Part shown: in pieces, positions 1-8,845 of the stretch
Layout: the number at the start of each line of letters is the position of its first letter
Position numbering within the stretch: position 1 is the stretch's first letter
Origin: Furfurilactobacillus milii
GTDB lineage: Bacteria > Bacillota > Bacilli > Lactobacillales > Lactobacillaceae
Direction of reading: 5' to 3'
Assembly: GCF_009864005.1 (NCBI RefSeq)
Contig: NZ_WEZQ01000009.1
Location: 31,920-95,919, forward strand
Length of the DNA stretch: 64,000 nucleotides
Translations under genes and position numbers: made by a program
The notes under the pieces: model-generated
What the model saw: the letters and a program-made list of their open reading frames with translations, nothing else
Told to the model about the DNA's origin: nothing
Database searches by the model: none

Positions 1-497
1 CGGGTCAGTGGATTGGGGAGCAATTTGGCAAACTGGATTTGTTGATTAACAACGCTGGCGTGTTTGATGATCACGACATTCAGGCGAGTCACGAAGATTC
101 AGAAAGCCTTCATCAAACATTCGATGTGAACGTTCTGGGAACCTATTTGGTTACGCAACAGATGCTGCCATGGCTACAGGCTGCCGATGATGGGATGGTT
201 ATCAGTATGTCTGACGAACTGGCAACGTTTGCTAATTTTGCTGCCAGCACGCCAACAACCGGATTAGGTCAACGGATCTCCCGAATGGGTGTTAATGCAA
301 TGACGGTCTTGCTACAAAACGAACTTCAAGGTGAAGTTCATTTTCGTGCGGTGACGCCAGGACCAATTGCCAGCAACCCAGCACGAAAGGGTGCGCCGGT
401 TGCGACAGCCGTTGATTTGATTCAGAAAATCGATCAACATAAAGAATCCGACTGGGACGGTAAACTTATTGGTGCTGATGGTGTCTTACCATTTTAG
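1..497 (+). CDS. SDR-like protein, 5' end outside window (partial)
   Basis: The open frame runs in from the left edge (codons from base 3) and ends at TAG 495-497. It has the SDR Rossmann landmark LLINNAGV near the window start and the late PGPI segment of short-chain dehydrogenases. The region that should carry the catalytic YxxxK reads GQRISRMGVNAMT; aligned on the usual SKAALNALT stretch, Tyr is replaced by Gln and Lys by Arg. The fold is therefore clear but ordinary SDR oxidoreductase chemistry is doubtful. The N-terminal cofactor glycine motif lies outside the window. Substrate unknown. The next gene starts 31 bases downstream and may be co-transcribed. Confidence 0.75.
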   Translation, partial: GQWIGEQFGKLDLLINNAGVFDDHDIQASHEDSESLHQTFDVNVLGTYLVTQQMLPWLQAADDGMVISMSDELATFANFAASTPTTGLGQRISRMGVNAMTVLLQNELQGEVHFRAVTPGPIASNPARKGAPVATAVDLIQKIDQHKESDWDGKLIGADGVLPF

Positions 498-528
498 GAC
501 TCGGATTTAACTGATTGAGGTGATGAGG

Positions 529-846
529 ATGCCAAAACACAGTCGGTTATGGTATCAAATTCGCAATGCACGTCACGCTGGTGAAGGTGAACTGCCTGGC
601 GATAAGTGGCGCACGACAAACGCATATGTATTAGCGACAGCGTATTACCAAACGTTGATGGCGTTATCAAAAGCGGATTTAGCTACCCTTATAGATGTGT
701 ATCCAGAAATGATTCCGACCATTGTTGACGGCCACGCAGTTAATGTCGATGGGGCCTATTTATCCATGGACGAGTGGCAGGCATTAGCAACCGCACTAGA
801 ACAGAAGGCGCGTGATGCCGGGTTGATACTGTATAAAACTGTCTGA
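529..846 (+). CDS. hypothetical protein, 105 aa
   Basis: I do not recognise the family. The start at ATG 529 is chosen because a good ribosome site (GAGGTGA, 517-523) lies five bases upstream; GTG 520 and ATG 523 in the same frame overlap that site. The protein is soluble, begins MPKHSRLWYQIRNARH, has a basic N-terminal segment and a helical middle, and lacks signal peptide or membrane segments. It follows the SDR-like gene closely and is followed by a terminator, so the two may form one transcript. Confidence 0.6.
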   Translation: MPKHSRLWYQIRNARHAGEGELPGDKWRTTNAYVLATAYYQTLMALSKADLATLIDVYPEMIPTIVDGHAVNVDGAYLSMDEWQALATALEQKARDAGLILYKTV

Positions 847-895
847 TCGTCCTAGATGCAGAATCGTAACAAAATAACGATCGTTTTATAGAAAG

Positions 896-920
896 CGTGG
901 CGTTTATGCCACGTTTTTTT
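896..920 (+). terminator. rho-independent terminator
   Basis: Perfect six-pair stem CGTGGC/GCCACG (896-901 and 908-913) followed by seven T residues. It closes the transcript of the SDR-like gene and the 105-aa gene. Confidence 0.85.
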
Positions 921-1074
921 GTATAGAACGAGGTTGATTCGTTTTCACGCCAAATGCCACTCGTTTCATTGTCGATGACCATAAAGATCCGTGCCTGTGA
1001 TCATGGTAAAGTAACTTATTGAACGGCCTTCACGTCACATTCGGCTTAATAAAATGAATTTAAAATAAGCGTCT

Positions 1075-1102
1075 TTGTAAGCGATTACAAAACGTGTAAA
1101 AT
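1075..1102 (+). promoter_or_regulatory. promoter with overlapping cre (CcpA) site for the alpha-galactosidase
   Basis: TGTAAGCGATTACA at 1076-1089 fits the cre consensus TGWAANCGNTNWCA at every position. It overlaps a plausible -35 (TTGTAA, 1075-1080) spaced 16 bases from a -10 (TAAAAT, 1097-1102). CcpA bound here should block RNA polymerase, so the downstream gene is expected to be repressed when a preferred sugar is present. The site is seen; the regulation is inferred from known CcpA behaviour. Confidence 0.75.
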
Positions 1103-1153
1103 TAAAAGCATAAGATTGTTAATATTTGATTGAATTATAGGAGGTTGTTGTCA

Positions 1154-3376
1154 ATGAGCATCACGGTAACAGGACACGATTTTAATTTGCAAACAGCACA
1201 TACCAGCTATTTGATGGGTGTGTTGGAAAACGGTGAAATGGGCCAGTATTATTACGGCCCAAGACTGGGTGCTAAGGTGAACTTTGCAGATTTTCGCCAT
1301 CGTGAATTTCGTTCCATCACACCGACACTGACGGCGGAACAGCCTGAAGTTACGTTGAGTATGATTAAACAAGAATATCCAAGCTACGGTCACGGCGATT
1401 TTCGGTATCCTGCCTATCAGGTCACCTACGATAATGGCGCCCGCATTTCTGAATTTACCTACCAAGATTATGAAATTATTGATGGGAAACCAAAATTAGG
1501 CGCCTTGCCGTCTGCCAGTGCTGACGTCGATGACAAGCACGTTCAAACGTTGCGAATTCATTTACTTGAACAACAGAGCGGCTTACAAATGACCCTGAAT
1601 TACAGTGTGTTCGAAGACGAGGACGTGATTGTGCGAAGCACGACATTTGAAAACAAGGGGACATCGACGGTCAAACTCAACGCGGCATTAAGCGCGAGCG
1701 TTGATTTCTCTGATGATCAGTATGACATGATCCAATTGTCTGGTGCGTGGGCGCGGGAACGGCATTTGTATCGGAGGACCCTAACGCGTGGTGTACAAGC
1801 AATCAGTAGTACTCGAGATGCCAGCAGTGCGCAACAAAGTCCGTTTTTAGCACTTGCCCGTAAACAGACCACGAATCAAAACGGCGACGTTTATGGCTTT
1901 AATTTGGTTTATAGTGGTAATTTCTTAGCGCAGGTCGAAGTCGATTCCTATAACGTCACGCGGATGACGATGGGCATTAATCCGTTTGAATTCGGTTGGC
2001 AACTCAAATCACACACGCAATTTCAAACGCCTGAGGTAATGATGACATTTGCCAGTGATGGTTTTAACGGCATGAGCCATCAATTTCAACGTTTCTTAAC
2101 CAACCATTTGATCTCAAAGCGGTGGGTCAAAGAACCACGGCCAATTCTCATTAACAATTGGGAGGCAACCTATTTTGATTTCAATGAGCAAAAACTATTA
2201 GCCATTGCGAAATCAGCGAAGTCGCTGGGCATTGAACTGTTTGTGCTCGATGATGGTTGGTTTGGCAAACGAAACGATGACAAGACTTCCTTAGGTGACT
2301 GGCAGGTCAACTTGGCCAAGCTACCAAACGGATTGAGTGGGTTAGCCAATAAAATTCACGATTTGGGCCTTCAATTTGGTCTATGGTTTGAACCGGAAAT
2401 GATTTCTAAGGAAAGTAAGCTATACGCGGCTCATCCAGATTGGACCATTCATGTACCGGATCGGCGAATGACACCGGCCCGCAACCAGTTTGTGCTCGAC
2501 TTTTCTCGTCAGGAAGTAATCGATTATTTGTTTGACCAAATGGCAGCGGCAATTCGTGAGACGCACCTCGACTATATTAAGTGGGATATGAACCGTCACA
2601 TTACTGAAATGTTTAGTTTGGCACTCTCAGCGGATCAACAGGAAGAACTTCCACACCGCTACATTCTTGGCGTTTACCAGTTGTATGAACGGTTGACGTC
2701 GGCATTTCCTGATGTTCTGTTTGAATCCTGTTCGTCTGGTGGTGGCCGTTTTGACGCTGGTATGTTGTACTATGCGCCACAAACGTGGACGAGTGATGAT
2801 ACGGATGCCATTGAACGGCTCAAAATTCAGTGGGGGACTTCAATGATTTATCCGTTGAGTACAATGGGGGCCCACGTTTCTGCTGTACCAAACCATCAGG
2901 ATCGCCGCGTGACTACACTGGCAACCCGGGCAGATGTTGCTTACTTTGGTGTACTTGGCTATGAACTGGATATTAGTAAAATGAGCCCAGCTGAAAAGGC
3001 AACTGTGGTTGATCAAATCAAGTTTTATAAACAGTACCGGCTGCTCTTCCAGCAAGGCACATTTATTCGCCTACAAAGTCCGTATGATGGCGACGGTAAC
3101 GTGACATCTTGGATGGTCGTCAGTGACGATCAAAAGACGGCTATTGCAGGACGTTATCAAGTTTTGGCAGAGCCTAATCCAGCCTATCGTCGTTTGAAGT
3201 TTGCTGGCTTGAATCCTGATTTTCAATATACAGTAGACGGCGTTGATGGTGAGTTTTCAGGTCGCCAATTGATGAACGCTGGGATTTTTATTCCAGAACT
3301 GTTTGCAGAACGCGGTAATAATCGTGACCAAACTTTCGATTTTCATGCGGATCTATACGTCGTACATGCTAAATAA
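1154..3376 (+). CDS. melA: alpha-galactosidase, GH36
   Basis: Hydrolyses terminal alpha-1,6-galactose from melibiose, raffinose and stachyose. GH36 landmarks appear in order: WEATYFDF, LDDGWFG, KWDMNRHITE with the nucleophile Asp at about residue 478, and SCSSGGGRFD followed by TSDDTDA with the acid/base Asp at about residue 548. The 740-residue length is normal for the Gram-positive cytoplasmic enzyme, and there is no signal peptide. ATG 1154 is preferred over an earlier in-frame TTG at 1130 because GGAGG lies at the right distance before it. A cre site overlaps its promoter. The MFS permease downstream may import its substrate. The symbol follows lactobacillus usage (MelA/Aga), not the unrelated E. 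coli MelA. Confidence 0.95.
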   Translation: MSITVTGHDFNLQTAHTSYLMGVLENGEMGQYYYGPRLGAKVNFADFRHREFRSITPTLTAEQPEVTLSMIKQEYPSYGHGDFRYPAYQVTYDNGARISEFTYQDYEIIDGKPKLGALPSASADVDDKHVQTLRIHLLEQQSGLQMTLNYSVFEDEDVIVRSTTFENKGTSTVKLNAALSASVDFSDDQYDMIQLSGAWARERHLYRRTLTRGVQAISSTRDASSAQQSPFLALARKQTTNQNGDVYGFNLVYSGNFLAQVEVDSYNVTRMTMGINPFEFGWQLKSHTQFQTPEVMMTFASDGFNGMSHQFQRFLTNHLISKRWVKEPRPILINNWEATYFDFNEQKLLAIAKSAKSLGIELFVLDDGWFGKRNDDKTSLGDWQVNLAKLPNGLSGLANKIHDLGLQFGLWFEPEMISKESKLYAAHPDWTIHVPDRRMTPARNQFVLDFSRQEVIDYLFDQMAAAIRETHLDYIKWDMNRHITEMFSLALSADQQEELPHRYILGVYQLYERLTSAFPDVLFESCSSGGGRFDAGMLYYAPQTWTSDDTDAIERLKIQWGTSMIYPLSTMGAHVSAVPNHQDRRVTTLATRADVAYFGVLGYELDISKMSPAEKATVVDQIKFYKQYRLLFQQGTFIRLQSPYDGDGNVTSWMVVSDDQKTAIAGRYQVLAEPNPAYRRLKFAGLNPDFQYTVDGVDGEFSGRQLMNAGIFIPELFAERGNNRDQTFDFHADLYVVHAK

Positions 3377-3451
3377 ATGAGTCAATTAAGAAATTACTGG
3401 AGGGATCAAATGTCCGTTTGAGCATTGTTTTAACCCGAGGGGGCGGTATTG

Positions 3452-4648
3452 ATGATTCGAAAACAATCGTGGGTAGCCAAATTTGCCTTATTGTCGATTT
3501 CGTTAGTCTTAACATCTGCATATGTGATTTCGGTTAGTTTGCCAGCTATGGAAAGGACGTTCCCCAACGTCAGTCAGGCGTCAATCGAATTACTAGCGAC
3601 GTTGCCAGCGTTTTCTGTCATGATTATGGTATTACTGAGTGGGTCGATTGCCGCCAAAATTGGCAACAAGAATACGACTTTGATCGGCCTGATTATTGCT
3701 GGTACGGCGGGGATTGTGCCAGCGTTTTCCAATAGTTATCCCGTGATTTTTGGATCACGTTTAGTGTTAGGCGTTGGCTTGGGGATGTTCAATTCACTGG
3801 CTGTTAGCATGATTGGGTTTATGTACGATGGCAAAACAAAGGCCAATTTGATGGGCTTTCGCAGTGCGTTTGAAAACATGGGTCAATCATTGTTGATTTT
3901 TATCGCCAGTTATTTAATTTCGATTAGTTGGCACGCAACTTTTTGGGTTTATGCAGCGGCCTTTATCGTTGCGATATTCTTCTACGTAGTGGTTCCTGAA
4001 CCACAAAACCCACAGGCAGTTTCAGCTAAACAACAAGGTGACAAGATTCATCAACACATTAACCGAAAAGTCGTTGGTCTAGCCATCTTTTTCTTCTTTT
4101 TGGTGATGATCCACATTGCCATTCTTGTTCACTTACCGTTTATTGTCACCGGTGTCGGTTATGGCACTGCTGGTCAGGCAGGAATTATCACTGGCTCCAT
4201 GACGATTATTGGTGTACTCGCTGCCATTTCATACGGGCAGATTTACAAAGCGCTGAGTCGTTATATTTTACCGATTGGGTTAGCCTGTTTGAGCATCGGC
4301 GTGCTGGTCATGGCAATTTCACACGCATTATGGCTAACGTTGGCAGGCGCTTGGGTGTTTGGAATTGCATATCCATTAATTGCCGCGCATATGTTTAACA
4401 GTGTCTCAACGGTTTCATCGCCAAACTCCGAAACGTTGACTGCCGCCGTATTGCTGGTTGGCACTAATTCAGGCGCCTTGCTCGCGCCATATGGCATTAA
4501 GGTACTGAGTGCAATTACACATGACGCAGTGGGGACGAAAACGTTCTTTTTACTTGAATCGCTCTTAGTCGTGATTACGATTGGCGCGTTTGCTATTGCA
4601 GTAATGGGGAGTCATCGTCGTCAAACTTCATCCAGAGCATCGCGTTAA
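3452..4648 (+). CDS. MFS permease
   Basis: About 398 residues with twelve predicted membrane segments and a basic cytoplasmic loop in the middle (near EPQNPQAVSAKQQG), typical of the major facilitator superfamily. The loop between segments 2 and 3 reads GSIAAKIGNKNT, a form of the MFS G-x-L-a-D-r/k-x-G-r/k motif. ATG 3452 is preceded by GAGGGGG. It starts 75 bases after the alpha-galactosidase and ends at a strong terminator, so it is probably co-expressed with it. Sequence alone does not say whether it imports galactosides or is a drug or metabolite exporter; the overall look is nearer the 12-segment exporter-like families. Confidence 0.8.
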   Translation: MIRKQSWVAKFALLSISLVLTSAYVISVSLPAMERTFPNVSQASIELLATLPAFSVMIMVLLSGSIAAKIGNKNTTLIGLIIAGTAGIVPAFSNSYPVIFGSRLVLGVGLGMFNSLAVSMIGFMYDGKTKANLMGFRSAFENMGQSLLIFIASYLISISWHATFWVYAAAFIVAIFFYVVVPEPQNPQAVSAKQQGDKIHQHINRKVVGLAIFFFFLVMIHIAILVHLPFIVTGVGYGTAGQAGIITGSMTIIGVLAAISYGQIYKALSRYILPIGLACLSIGVLVMAISHALWLTLAGAWVFGIAYPLIAAHMFNSVSTVSSPNSETLTAAVLLVGTNSGALLAPYGIKVLSAITHDAVGTKTFFLLESLLVVITIGAFAIAVMGSHRRQTSSRASR

Positions 4649-4710
4649 ACCAATTAAAGAATCTCCATTGATCCTGATAAACGCTGATATGGCAGGTGTC
4701 TAGGATTCTT

Positions 4711-4746
4711 AGCCCAGTAATGAACACGGATTACTGGGCTTTTTTG
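4711..4746 (+). terminator. rho-independent terminator
   Basis: Perfect ten-pair stem (AGCCCAGTAA 4711-4720 with TTACTGGGCT 4731-4740) followed by a T run. It ends the alpha-galactosidase/MFS transcript. Confidence 0.9.
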
Positions 4747-4807
4747 GTGTTCAAACATATACTAGTCTCACGATAAGAAAAAAGTATTTAGTGAGGAGAT
4801 GTTCACA

Positions 4808-5563
4808 ATGCTTAAAAATAAATGGGTTCAATTGTTAGCGCCAGTTTTAGTTGTTTGGTTGGTGTTGGGAATTTCAAAATTTGCGGCAAGCCCACATTCG
4901 ATTGTGGGAGCAACGATGTGGGAAGTTATCCTTTTAGCTGGTCCGTTGTTACTGAATCTAGGGTGGCTAAATCAACCGATTGGACTGACATCGACTCTTT
5001 CGGCGCATAAATTAATGTGGATCAACTGGTATGGCATTTTTCGCGCTTTGCTGGCAATCGTTGTGGTCGTTATTGCAATCAGAGATGGCCGCGTCACGGC
5101 CATCTTAAGTGCCTTTGTTTTAGCGATGTTTGTCGGCCTCACTGAAGAATACGTTTTTCGCGGTATGATATTGCCATTAGCCATCAGGGCGTTTTCTGGA
5201 AAACATCAAATCTTTTTTGGCGTAATGGTTAGCAGTATATTATTTGGTTCAACGCACCTTTTCAATTTAACGCAACAATCATTGTTAGCAACATCAGAAC
5301 AAATGATTTCTGCGACAGCTATAGGCGCCCTTCTGGCGGCAATATACCTGAGAACAGGAAATCTCTGGTTTGTCATCGTAACGCATGCGTTACAAGACTT
5401 TCCGGGCATAGCAGGTCCAAGTCAGGGCATGCAACTGGAGATGCCAGTGCTACCTTTGGTGATTATTGCGGCGGCATTCTTTATCTTTGCATGGTTATTG
5501 TTGCGAAAAACGAAAGTGAAAACAGTGGACTTGAAGCGACTTGGGTTGACTCCGATAATCTAG
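4808..5563 (+). CDS. CPBP-family intramembrane metalloprotease
   Basis: About 251 residues and several membrane helices. It carries all CPBP (CAAX protease/bacteriocin-processing, formerly abortive infection) motifs: EEYVFR at about residues 113-118, FGSTH, and HALQD near the C-terminus, supplying the glutamates and histidines expected of the membrane-embedded active site. ATG 4808 lies nine bases after GAGGAG; ATG 4799 abuts that site and is less likely. In lactobacilli such proteins are linked to bacteriocin self-immunity or peptide maturation, but no bacteriocin gene lies next to it, so the substrate is unknown. Monocistronic by appearance. Confidence 0.85.
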   Translation: MLKNKWVQLLAPVLVVWLVLGISKFAASPHSIVGATMWEVILLAGPLLLNLGWLNQPIGLTSTLSAHKLMWINWYGIFRALLAIVVVVIAIRDGRVTAILSAFVLAMFVGLTEEYVFRGMILPLAIRAFSGKHQIFFGVMVSSILFGSTHLFNLTQQSLLATSEQMISATAIGALLAAIYLRTGNLWFVIVTHALQDFPGIAGPSQGMQLEMPVLPLVIIAAAFFIFAWLLLRKTKVKTVDLKRLGLTPII

Positions 5564-5611
5564 TTTTTAATTACGGCAGCTGTAACATGGGCTTTAGATT
5601 CATATAAGAGA

Positions 5612-5660
5612 AAAACGATCACACTTGAAGATTTTCGCTTCAGGTGTGATCGTTTTGATG
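5612..5660. terminator. bidirectional terminator between CPBP gene and pepX
   Basis: Long stem AAAACGATCACACTTGAAG (5612-5630) with CTTCAGGTGTGATCGTTTT (5638-5656), one wobble pair, A run on one side and T run on the other. It can stop transcripts arriving from either side. Confidence 0.8.
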
Positions 5661-5734
5661 ATGCATTTTATTCATAGTAGCGTTTATTTTTTGCGAATGC
5701 TTTTTGTCCACAGACCACTGAAGTGAGTGAAGTG

Positions 5735-5894
5735 GTCTGGCGACAGAGCCGCGTGAAAGTCATACTAGCTTGTGGAAGCCAGCTAGTATGACGGGACGAC
5801 TTCAGAGACGAGCGGGTTATGCGGCTCTGAATCGAGGTTGAAGACTCCGGGTTTGGAAGGCTGAGACCGGTCCCATGGAACGGCGTCGCTAGAC
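5735..5894 (+). repeat. dispersed structured repeat, copy 1 (+ sense)
   Basis: Member of the dispersed family described in the findings. The outer stem P1 is GTCTGGCGAC (5735-5744) with GTCGCTAGAC (5885-5894), nine Watson-Crick pairs plus one G-U. The internal hairpin P2 is GTCATACTAGCT (5759-5770) with AGCTAGTATGAC (5781-5792), perfect. Next come GGGACGAC, a third stem TTCAGAG/CTCTGAA and the conserved GAGACCGGTCCC (5863-5874). It sits between two convergent genes. An extra hairpin (5711-5739) overlaps the left P1 arm. Confidence 0.75.
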
Positions 5895-5902
5895 TGCGTA
5901 AC

Positions 5903-5926
5903 GCAATCACGCAATCACGCAATCAC
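5903..5926. repeat. three tandem copies of an 8-bp unit
   Basis: GCAATCAC occurs three times in a row immediately after repeat copy 1 and just before the stop of pepX. Probably slippage-generated; no function inferred. Confidence 0.8.
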
Positions 5927-5941
5927 ATATACCGTACTGAA

Positions 5942-8374
5942 TTAGTCCTTGAACGGAACATCCACAAAACTGTGGTCCAAACTAATGGAGTATTGCAAAT
6001 CTTGATTGCCACGAACCGTCATCCCAAAGTCGGTTGCATAAACAACCAATCCCAGTTGATGACCAGCTAACAGTCGATGGAACGTTGGCTGGAGTTCAAC
6101 GCTGATCTCGTAGAATTGATTTGGCTTTAGTTCATCGTTTTGCCAAGGATGCTCACGGTTTTGCAGGTTAATGTGGCCCTTGGTAATCATCTTAAATGCA
6201 GTCTTGTGACTGGCCAACATGAATTCTCGCAAACTATCTTCACGCCAGTGGTAGCCCAGGTCCAGACCGTGTGCATCAATCGTCGTTGGCGAAACATTGA
6301 AGCGTTTGGCTTCACCGTAGTCAACCAGCTGAAAACTCAGCATGCCTAACGGTTGATTAACAGCGACTGCGGCGTGGACGATAACTTTCCCATCAATGAT
6401 TTTCGTATCATCGAACTGAGCAGATTTCATCAATAGTCGATTATTACTCAAGGCATTTTTATCAGCAGTTAAGAGTTCTTGTTCCCAAACGTCATTATGC
6501 GCGGCGTAGCGGTCAAACGTTTCTTGGGGAAGCTGATCGCTAAATGATTTGGCCCCGTGATTAGCAGGCGTTGCGACCAGTTCGTCGTTTGCAAAATAGT
6601 AACGTGTTTTTGGCAACGTTGGTTCTGACCAGTCTTTGTATGCCGTCCAGGTTTCTGGTGTGACATTGTCTTGAATAACAACGTTTGGTAATTGTTCTTT
6701 AGCGCCATTATCAACGCCGTAGAGTTCATGACTGAGCCAGAGGTTCATCATGTCGGTATAGTCGATGGACCGGAAAGCGTTGATATAAATGTGCTGACCT
6801 TGGTGAAGAATAATTTTTTTGGTGACGGGTAAGTCACGTAATCCATCCCACAAACGTTCCACGTTGCGTGGTTTAACGTTCCAGTCGTTTAAACCGTGAA
6901 CCATTACGATATCGGCTTTAATATTTTTAATGTTTTTGCGATAGTTTCGTTCATCCCAGAATGTATTGTAATTGCCGCTCTCACGGTCCATTTGTTCTTG
7001 CATTAACTTCATTTGTGCATCGAAGAATGGTTTGATGCCATGGTAATCAGCGGGTTTCATCATTCGACTGAATGTTTCAACGGCCAGAACGTCCGCGTCC
7101 TCACCAGGGAAGCCACCAGGTGCAATCACTAACCCGTTGTCACGATAATAATCGTACCAAGAGGAGATGGCAGCTTCTGAGATAATGGTCTTCAAACCGT
7201 CGACACCGGTCGTAGCAGCTGCAGTAGCTAGTGTGCCCAGGTAGGAGCGACCTGTCATGGCAATATTGCCATTGCACCACCAAGCTTTGATGGCAATATT
7301 ATCGGTACGGTTGGTGAAGGCACGCCGAGATCCATTAAGCCATTCAATGATGGCAACGGTCGATTTTGTTTGTTCGACGGAACCACACGTTTGAACGCCA
7401 TCGGAATCCACTGTGCCAATGCCAGCAGCATAAACGGCTGCAAAGCCCCGGGCCAGGAAGTAGTCGTTTAATGTGTAACTTGCTTCGCGACCAAATGTTT
7501 CTTCTGTCGCTGTAGTTTCCCCGGCAACGGTGCGTTTGTCCGGTAAAGTTTGGTCAGTTTCGTGGTATTCAATGTCAGCGTAGTTAGTATGATTGGGTTC
7601 TTTGGTTGTGAGTGGCACGTTGACATTGTGCGTTTGTGCCTCGCCGGCTTCATCGTTAATCCCTTGATTATAGGGGCTCGACGTGTAGAGCGCTGGAACT
7701 TTCAAACCATCGTTTGTTTCACGCGGTCGGATAATCTCTGCCTTTAATAAATCGAGCTTGCCGTCATGATCGGAATCAACGTCACTTTCGACATAGACCA
7801 CTTCACGAATCAGATTGTTTTGATCAAACACAGGCTGTGCTTTCCCGTTAAAGAATAACGGCTTTTTGCTGGCAGGGAGGGAGTATAAATTAGTGAAGTA
7901 GCCATTAACGGCTAGTTTGTCTAAATATGTTTGCCCGTTTTTAGTGTGCGTAGTTAACAAAAGGTACCACGCAGCCAACACATCATCCTTAGACCATTCG
8001 TCATGATCCGTGCGGTAAACCGGCAGTTGAATCTTAGTCATGGCAGCCAATGGATCGGTTAAGTCGTAGTCGACGGTTTCCAGGAAGTCTAACAATTGCA
8101 AGGCCACACGATAGAAAATTGGCGCAGTCACAGGTTGTTCTAAATCCAACCAGTCGGCTAGGTTAGTCGCTGGGGTCGCCAGGTAGTTGGCCAGTTTGAT
8201 GTCAAAATTGCTGCCAGTAGTGGCGTCCAAAAAGGCCTTGCGCAGTAACAAACGGTATGTGAAGACCCCGTTTGTTGCATTAGCAACGCTGGCATCGTAA
8301 AAGTTGATTGTCTGCATTTCACTGATTGCCGTTGTTAAATCGGTATCCAGACGGGCAAACTGATTATTTTTCAT
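5942..8374 (-). CDS. pepX: Xaa-Pro dipeptidyl-peptidase
   Basis: Cytoplasmic S15-family serine peptidase that removes X-Pro dipeptides from imported peptides, important for using casein-derived proline-rich peptides. The 810-residue length is right for PepX. The long N-terminal helical domain is followed by the catalytic domain with GRSYLGT (nucleophile Ser about residue 377), HGLNDWNVK (Asp) and HQGQHIY (His). The Asp-rich stretch [11 protein letters not shown] is also usual in PepX. The start has AAGGAG at proper spacing. It stands alone, in a window rich in peptide transporters that would feed it. Confidence 0.96.
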   Translation of the reverse strand: MKNNQFARLDTDLTTAISEMQTINFYDASVANATNGVFTYRLLLRKAFLDATTGSNFDIKLANYLATPATNLADWLDLEQPVTAPIFYRVALQLLDFLETVDYDLTDPLAAMTKIQLPVYRTDHDEWSKDDVLAAWYLLLTTHTKNGQTYLDKLAVNGYFTNLYSLPASKKPLFFNGKAQPVFDQNNLIREVVYVESDVDSDHDGKLDLLKAEIIRPRETNDGLKVPALYTSSPYNQGINDEAGEAQTHNVNVPLTTKEPNHTNYADIEYHETDQTLPDKRTVAGETTATEETFGREASYTLNDYFLARGFAAVYAAGIGTVDSDGVQTCGSVEQTKSTVAIIEWLNGSRRAFTNRTDNIAIKAWWCNGNIAMTGRSYLGTLATAAATTGVDGLKTIISEAAISSWYDYYRDNGLVIAPGGFPGEDADVLAVETFSRMMKPADYHGIKPFFDAQMKLMQEQMDRESGNYNTFWDERNYRKNIKNIKADIVMVHGLNDWNVKPRNVERLWDGLRDLPVTKKIILHQGQHIYINAFRSIDYTDMMNLWLSHELYGVDNGAKEQLPNVVIQDNVTPETWTAYKDWSEPTLPKTRYYFANDELVATPANHGAKSFSDQLPQETFDRYAAHNDVWEQELLTADKNALSNNRLLMKSAQFDDTKIIDGKVIVHAAVAVNQPLGMLSFQLVDYGEAKRFNVSPTTIDAHGLDLGYHWREDSLREFMLASHKTAFKMITKGHINLQNREHPWQNDELKPNQFYEISVELQPTFHRLLAGHQLGLVVYATDFGMTVRGNQDLQYSISLDHSFVDVPFKD

Positions 8375-8451
8375 AATAAACTCCTTTATGTCTGCAAACC
8401 GATTTAGAGTGCGTCACTTGATTTGCAAATTCAAACACAATTTAAAAATAA

Positions 8452-8465
8452 TTATAACGCTTTCT
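8452..8465 (-). promoter_or_regulatory. possible cre site upstream of pepX
   Basis: Read on the minus strand, AGAAAGCGTTATAA shares the cre core AAGCGTTA but differs from the consensus at both ends. It lies about 80 bases upstream of the pepX start. Weak candidate for CcpA control. Confidence 0.35.
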
Positions 8466-8515
8466 TTCACGTGATAATGGCAAAGGCATGAGAAACTTTA
8501 GAAGAGAAAGTTTAG

Positions 8516-8544
8516 TTGACAAGGCTACTTATTTTCAGTAAGTT
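8516..8544 (+). promoter_or_regulatory. promoter of the Cys-leader transcript
   Basis: Perfect -35 TTGACA (8516-8521), 17-base spacer and a weak -10 TAAGTT (8539-8544). Transcription would start about 25 bases before the leader ORF. Confidence 0.6.
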
Positions 8545-8577
8545 TATCAAGAAGGAATAACGGATGGAGGCTATCAC

Positions 8578-8676
8578 ATGTCATTCACGACAAAAACAGT
8601 CGAACACGTTTGTTGCACACAAGAACAGTGTGTTTGTTTTGTCGTGGATCAACGTGTGGTTAGTCAACAAGTCTAG
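8578..8676 (+). CDS. cysteine-rich leader peptide, 32 aa
   Basis: Short ORF with a strong ribosome site (TGGAGG seven bases before ATG 8578) and stop TAG at 8674. It contains four cysteines in the stretch VCCTQEQCVCF (residues 12, 13, 18 and 20) and no signal peptide. It is followed 24 bases later by a terminator and then by an OppA-like gene. Codons 26-29 (TGTGGTTAG, 8655-8663) can pair with the left arm of that terminator (CTGACCACA, 8708-8716) over nine pairs, one of them G-U. A ribosome waiting at the Cys codons would leave this segment free; one reaching the stop codon would cover it. This is the design of a ribosome-mediated attenuator sensing cysteine. Alternatively it could be a metal-binding small protein, but the RNA architecture favours a leader. 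Confidence 0.7.
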   Translation: MSFTTKTVEHVCCTQEQCVCFVVDQRVVSQQV

Positions 8677-8700
8677 TTATCAATAATCTTTGATGATAAC

Positions 8701-8738
8701 AGCGGACCTGACCACAATGTTGGTTAGGTCCGCTTTTT
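8701..8738 (+). terminator. attenuator terminator upstream of orphan oppA
   Basis: Stem AGCGGACCTGACCA (8701-8714) with TGGTTAGGTCCGCT (8721-8734), one wobble, followed by a T run to 8739. It lies between the Cys-rich leader ORF and the OppA-like gene. Its left arm can instead pair with 8655-8663 inside the leader ORF, so terminator and antiterminator exclude each other. Confidence 0.85.
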
Positions 8739-8845
8739 TGTCAATAAGCTAAGGTTGGTGGCAAACGTGCGATGTTGGATTTGCGGGCTATGGAATAAGT
8801 AAGCATACATTGGGAGTCAAATTTAAATTAAACGGGGCGATAAAA

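Noticed and set aside
3377..3421. 14-codon ORF directly after the alpha-galactosidase stop, ending before the MFS gene
   Set aside because: It has no convincing ribosome site of its own and no hairpin or terminator that would make it a leader; probably chance.
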